NCBI GenBank assembly: GCA_934643535.1
Contig: CAKUCE010000150.1
Coordinates: 1-7,668, forward strand
Direction: 5' to 3'
From: an uncultured Clostridia bacterium
GTDB lineage: Bacteria > Bacillota > Clostridia > Christensenellales > Aristaeellaceae
DNA: 7,668 nucleotides
Each line of letters opens with the position of its first letter. Within the stretch, counting starts at the first letter, position 1. A program made the position numbers and the translations under genes. Positions 5,526 through 7,668 of the stretch are shown here, piece after piece. Under the pieces are notes generated by a model. It was not told where the DNA came from. It saw only the letters and a list, made by a program, of their open reading frames with translations, and did no database searches.

Positions 5526-5578
5526 TTTTCCACGGTTTCCACAGCCCCTACTACTACTACTGAATTTTATTACTACTA
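5526..5578 (+). other. Basal unwinding module: DnaA boxes, GC spacer and DnaA-trios
   Basis: Two tandem boxes, TTTTCCACG (5526-5534) and GTTTCCACA (5535-5543), are followed by GCCC and then CTA repeated four times (5548-5559). After an A/T-rich gap comes TTA-TTA-CTA-CTA (5567-5578). Read on the complementary strand these are DnaA-trios (3'-GAT/AAT-5'), which guide DnaA filaments to open the origin in Bacillus. The order and spacing closely resemble the B. subtilis incC unwinding site. It lies 26 bp before the dnaN start. Confidence 0.8.
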
Positions 5579-5604
5579 CATCGGATTGGATCGGAGGTTC
5601 CGAA

Positions 5605-6720
5605 ATGAAGTTTGAATGTTCCGCCCAAGATTTGTTCTACGGCCTGCAAAACGCTACCCGGGCCCTGAGCTCCCGCCCTGCCATGCAGATCCTCGAAGGC
5701 GTGCTGCTCTCCTGCGATGAAGACGGCGTGCTGCTGCAATGCTCCGACGGTTCTCTGAGCATCAAGACTCAGGTATCCGCCACCGTGGCCGAACCCGGTC
5801 AGGTCATCCTGCCCGGCCGTCTTCTGACGGAGATCGTCCGCAAGCTGCCCGAAGGCACCGTTACCTTTACCATGAACGAAAAAATGGCCGTGACCATCCG
5901 CTGCGGCCAGAGCCGCTCCACCATCACCGGCGTAGCCACCGACGAGTTCCCCCAGATGAAGGATCTGTCCGGCACCTTTGCCCTTCACTTCCCCCAGGGC
6001 AAGCTGAAGGACATGATCTCCAAAGTGACCTTCGCCATCGCCGTGCAGGAAAGCCGGCAGGCTCTCACCGGCTGTCTGATGGAGGTCAGCCGTACCGAGC
6101 TGCATCTGGTGGGTCTGGACGGCTTCCGTCTGGCCCTGCAGCGCTATCACGGTGACTTTGTGCTGCCGGATGATAAGGAAGAGATCAAGGCGATCATTCC
6201 CGGTCGGGTCATGACCGAGCTGACCCACATCATGGAAGATACCGACGAAATGGCTACCTTCCATCTGGACAATACCCACATGATGGCCGTCATCGGCAAT
6301 ACCACCGTCGTTACCAGCCTGCTGGCCGGCGAATATATCAACTACAAGCAGATCCTGCCCACCTCCTGGCAGACCCGCGTCACCGTAAAGCGCAAGGAAC
6401 TGCAGGACGCCATCGAGCGCGCCAGCCTGATGGCGAAAGAGGGCAAGAACAATCTGATCCGCATGAAGGCCTCGCAAGGCTCCCTGACCATCACCTCCAA
6501 CAGCGAAATGGGCGATGTGCGGGAAGAAATGGAAGCCCATCTGGAAGGCGTGGACATCGAGATCGCCTTCAACAGCCGCTACATCAGCGACGTGATCCGC
6601 AACGTGGACGAAGAATGCTGCACCCTGAGCATGAACACGCCCGTCAGCCCGTGCGTCATCTGCCCCATGGACGGAGACGGCTACCTCTATCTGGTGCTGC
6701 CGGTTCGCGTGTACAACTGA
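5605..6720 (+). CDS. dnaN: DNA polymerase III beta subunit (sliding clamp)
   Basis: DnaN forms the dimeric ring clamp that tethers replicative polymerase to DNA. The 371-aa protein begins MKFECSAQDL and has the three repeated clamp domains (roughly 1-120, 125-245, 248-371). Typical features are the early ALSSRPAMQILEGVLL segment, LPGRLLTEIVRKLP, the domain-2 LVGLDGFRLAL segment and the C-terminal GDGYLYLVLPVRVYN. The length is close to E. coli (366) and B. subtilis (378). GGAGG (5593-5597) lies 7 nt before this ATG; an in-frame upstream extension would run through the origin and is rejected. dnaA is not immediately upstream, which is unusual for Bacillota. The gene downstream starts 10 nt after the stop. 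Confidence 0.97.
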   Translation: MKFECSAQDLFYGLQNATRALSSRPAMQILEGVLLSCDEDGVLLQCSDGSLSIKTQVSATVAEPGQVILPGRLLTEIVRKLPEGTVTFTMNEKMAVTIRCGQSRSTITGVATDEFPQMKDLSGTFALHFPQGKLKDMISKVTFAIAVQESRQALTGCLMEVSRTELHLVGLDGFRLALQRYHGDFVLPDDKEEIKAIIPGRVMTELTHIMEDTDEMATFHLDNTHMMAVIGNTTVVTSLLAGEYINYKQILPTSWQTRVTVKRKELQDAIERASLMAKEGKNNLIRMKASQGSLTITSNSEMGDVREEMEAHLEGVDIEIAFNSRYISDVIRNVDEECCTLSMNTPVSPCVICPMDGDGYLYLVLPVRVYN

Positions 6721-6730
6721 GGCGCGTCGA

Positions 6731-7333
6731 ATGGATGATTTGAAGTACACCACCGCCAGCAACATCATCAACCTTCGGCAGAAAGCGGGCATGACTCAAT
6801 CCGAGCTGGCGGGGCTTATCAATTATTCCGACAAGTCCGTCTCCAAATGGGAACGGGCCGAGGCGGTGCCGGACGCTTATGTGCTCAAGAAAATGAGCGA
6901 GATCTTCGGCGTGACGGTCGATTATCTGCTCAGCCCTCACGACGGCTGGGATCAGGACCCCCGGCAGAAAAAGCCCGCTTACAGCAATCAGGTCATTATC
7001 CTTCTGTCCGTGATGGGCGTCTGGATGCTGGCCCTGATCCTGTTCATCTCGCTGTGGCTGCTGGGAAATCTGGTGTGGATCATCTTTATCTACGCCATTC
7101 TCTTCTCCATGCTGGTACTGCTGGTGCTGAACTCCGTATTGGAACAGGGAAAGCACAACTATCTGATCATCGGGGCGCTGATCCTTTCCATTGTGGCGTC
7201 GCTCTATTTCTCTTTCCTGTACTTTGGGAAGCAGAACTACTGGCAATTATATCTGCTGCTGGCCCCCGCATGGGTCACGGTTTATCTGGCCTCCCGCCTG
7301 CGGAAACGGCCTGAAAAAGAAGAAAAGCCCTGA
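6731..7333 (+). CDS. XRE-family regulator with four C-terminal membrane segments
   Basis: Probable membrane-anchored transcription regulator of unknown target. In the 200-aa protein, residues 8-66 form a Cro/CI-type helix-turn-helix with LRQKAGMTQSELAGLI and SDKSVSKWERAEAVPD. The C-terminal part has four predicted membrane segments (about 87-110, 113-136, 144-165, 171-190) and a charged tail. GAGG (6719-6722) overlaps the dnaN stop and is 8 nt before the ATG, so translation is probably coupled to dnaN. In many Bacillota dnaN is followed by yaaA and recF; neither is here. Membrane-bound XRE proteins of this form are common in Clostridia but mostly uncharacterised, so the signal sensed cannot be stated. 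The domain call is firm, the function unknown. Confidence 0.88.
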   Translation: MDDLKYTTASNIINLRQKAGMTQSELAGLINYSDKSVSKWERAEAVPDAYVLKKMSEIFGVTVDYLLSPHDGWDQDPRQKKPAYSNQVIILLSVMGVWMLALILFISLWLLGNLVWIIFIYAILFSMLVLLVLNSVLEQGKHNYLIIGALILSIVASLYFSFLYFGKQNYWQLYLLLAPAWVTVYLASRLRKRPEKEEKP

Positions 7334-7334
7334 A

Positions 7335-7372
7335 AAAATCGCCCTGCGGAAAATCCTCCGCAGGGCGATTTT
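7335..7372 (+). terminator. Strong terminator after the dnaN-XRE unit
   Basis: A perfect 16-bp stem (7335-7350 with 7357-7372) has a 6-nt loop. A-T pairs at the base leave TTTT at the 3' end on the plus strand. It begins 1 nt after the TGA stop of the regulator gene. The symmetric A/T ends mean it could also stop minus-strand transcripts. Confidence 0.9.
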
Positions 7373-7387
7373 GCGAGAGACGATCGG

Positions 7388-7417
7388 TTGACACGCCTGC
7401 TTTCCCCGTGATACAAT
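7388..7417 (+). promoter_or_regulatory. Consensus promoter of the small antitoxin-like RNA
   Basis: A perfect TTGACA -35 (7388-7393) and TACAAT -10 (7412-7417) have an 18-bp spacer. The predicted start is near 7421-7424. No convincing gene follows on the plus strand, but a hairpin terminator does, defining a short transcript. Confidence 0.85.
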
Positions 7418-7420
7418 AAC

Positions 7421-7517
7421 GGCAGGAAGGGATGACGCAGTGGTTGGCTTCTCCCCTCCCTTACGAGATGTTGAGACGCCCTCCAGTTAGCGCTGGGTGG
7501 CGTCTCTGCTTTTATTT
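7421..7517 (+). ncRNA. Predicted type I antitoxin small RNA
   Basis: A transcript of about 90-95 nt is delimited by the consensus promoter at 7388-7417 and the terminator at 7473-7513. It converges on the minus-strand peptide gene at 7512-7598, so the two 3' ends overlap across the shared hairpin, as in Bacillus txpA/RatA and bsrG/SR4 or the enterococcal par RNAI/RNAII. Its single-stranded segment has CUCCCUU (7456-7462), which can pair with the AAGGGGG ribosome binding site of the peptide mRNA (six Watson-Crick pairs and one wobble). The antitoxin role is inferred from this architecture. Exact ends need RNA data. Confidence 0.75.
7473..7513 (+). terminator. Shared terminator hairpin of the small RNA and convergent peptide gene
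   Basis: GAGACGCC (7473-7480) pairs with GGCGTCTC (7499-7506). The stem extends inside through CCAG (7483-7486) with CTGG (7493-7496) after one mismatch, with loop TTAGCG. TGCTTTTATTT follows on the plus strand, a good terminator tail. The same hairpin lies 6 nt beyond the stop of the minus-strand peptide but lacks a U tract on that strand. Confidence 0.85.
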
Positions 7518-7598
7518 ATCGCGGTTGTTGATTAACAAAGAAACAACAAGAGTGATAATCATGATAACGATGGACAACATTTCGAAGTCTGTCATCAT
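7512..7598 (-). CDS. Small hydrophobic peptide, putative holin-like type I toxin
   Basis: The 28-aa peptide starts MMTDFEML. A continuous hydrophobic helix follows (about residues 8-23, LSIVIMIITLVVSLLI), then a short polar, basic tail (NNRDK). This is the pattern of the holin-like or TxpA/BsrG-type membrane toxins of Bacillota. A very strong ribosome binding site, GGGGGTGA (7601-7608), sits just before ATG; the second ATG (7595) is also possible. The convergent small RNA and shared terminator hairpin strongly support a type I toxin-antitoxin pair. No promoter is clear between 7612 and the window end, so it probably lies further right. Toxic activity is inferred; the family assignment rests on size, pattern and context rather than a database match. 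Confidence 0.8.
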   Translation of the reverse strand: MMTDFEMLSIVIMIITLVVSLLINNRDK

Positions 7599-7668
7599 GT
7601 TCACCCCCTTTTGTAAAAAAGAGAGCGGAAAAGCGAACGCCATCTTTGACCTTCCTGCCGGAAGCAGG
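7599..7668 (-). promoter_or_regulatory. Leader of the small toxin gene
   Basis: On the minus strand the leader contains GGCAGGAAGG (7650-7659 in reverse), the same 10-mer as the small RNA's 5' end (7421-7430). CTTCC (7651-7655) with GGAAG (7660-7664) forms a short hairpin. TACAAA near 7613 is too close to the ribosome binding site to be a convincing -10 element. The region ends at the window edge, so the promoter is unresolved. Confidence 0.4.

Larger units (their letters stand above)
5082..5604. other. oriC: Putative chromosomal replication origin (oriC) region upstream of dnaN
   Basis: This 523-bp gene-free, comparatively A/T-rich stretch immediately precedes dnaN. It holds DnaA-box-like 9-mers at 5254-5262 (TTTTCCACA), 5266-5274 (reverse, ATTTCCACA), 5443-5451 (reverse, TTTTCCACG), 5471-5479, 5526-5534 (both TTTTCCACG) and 5535-5543 (GTTTCCACA). 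A weaker site is at 5274-5282. All lack the A at position 3 of TTATCCACA. The dnaN-proximal end has a GC spacer and DnaA-trios. A further hairpin lies at 5384-5407. No dnaA gene is adjacent. The origin call rests on motif architecture plus the dnaN position and would need GC-skew support. Confidence 0.75.

Noticed and set aside
5071..5563. Lys/Phe-rich frames on both strands in the 5082-5604 region
   Set aside because: They reflect A/T-rich repeats, overlap DnaA boxes and hairpins, lack ribosome binding sites and show no recognisable domain.
5557..6792. 411-codon minus-strand frame opposite dnaN
   Set aside because: Shadow of dnaN with His/Gly/Ala-rich translation and no ribosome binding site.
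7432..7668. Open frame on the plus strand beginning ATG at 7432 and running off the window
   Set aside because: It passes through a strong terminator hairpin, is antisense to the small toxin, and its purine-rich upstream stretch abuts the ATG too closely. It is likely fortuitous, though the window ends before a stop is reached.

Overview
The window looks like a chromosomal segment from a spore-forming, GC-rich member of the Clostridia (Bacillota), probably a gut-type Oscillospiraceae/Christensenellales-like bacterium. The evidence is a sleB-ypeB spore-cortex lysis pair, a WhiA gene followed by an HPr/Crh-like gene, two CtsR-type heat-shock operators, strong GGAGG ribosome binding sites and a Gram-positive-style origin motif. 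The species assignment is inference from gene content only.

Layout. Bases 1-518 carry no credible gene. They hold a large imperfect inverted repeat (21-160), a strong 14-bp hairpin (263-298) and two tandem copies of a ~113-bp element rich in hairpins (302-528), the second running into the stop codon of hsp20. Hsp20 (minus strand, 519-968) has a SigA-type promoter with two perfect CtsR boxes and a structured leader. The minus-strand unit sleB then ypeB (3543 to 1279) follows a good forespore SigG-type promoter and ends in a strong terminator. A ~120-bp MITE-like hairpin element with TTAA ends sits between sleB and ypeB. Divergently, whiA and a Crh-like HPr paralogue (3811-5081) follow a strong SigA promoter.

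Bases 5082-5604 are non-coding and have the hallmarks of a replication origin: at least six DnaA-box-like sites, several in inverted pairs, and a basal unwinding module of DnaA boxes, a GC spacer and DnaA-trios just before dnaN (5605-6720). dnaA is not next to it; whiA and the Crh-like gene lie upstream instead. A membrane-anchored XRE-type regulator is apparently translationally coupled to dnaN (6731-7333), in the place where yaaA/recF is common, and ends at a perfect 16-bp terminator hairpin.

The right end (7388-7668) appears to hold an unlisted type I toxin-antitoxin module. A 28-aa hydrophobic peptide on the minus strand has a very strong ribosome binding site. A small RNA on the plus strand, with its own consensus promoter, converges on it and shares the terminator hairpin. 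The most notable points are this module, the origin without an adjacent dnaA, the Crh-like protein with Asn in place of His15, and the several palindromic repeat elements.
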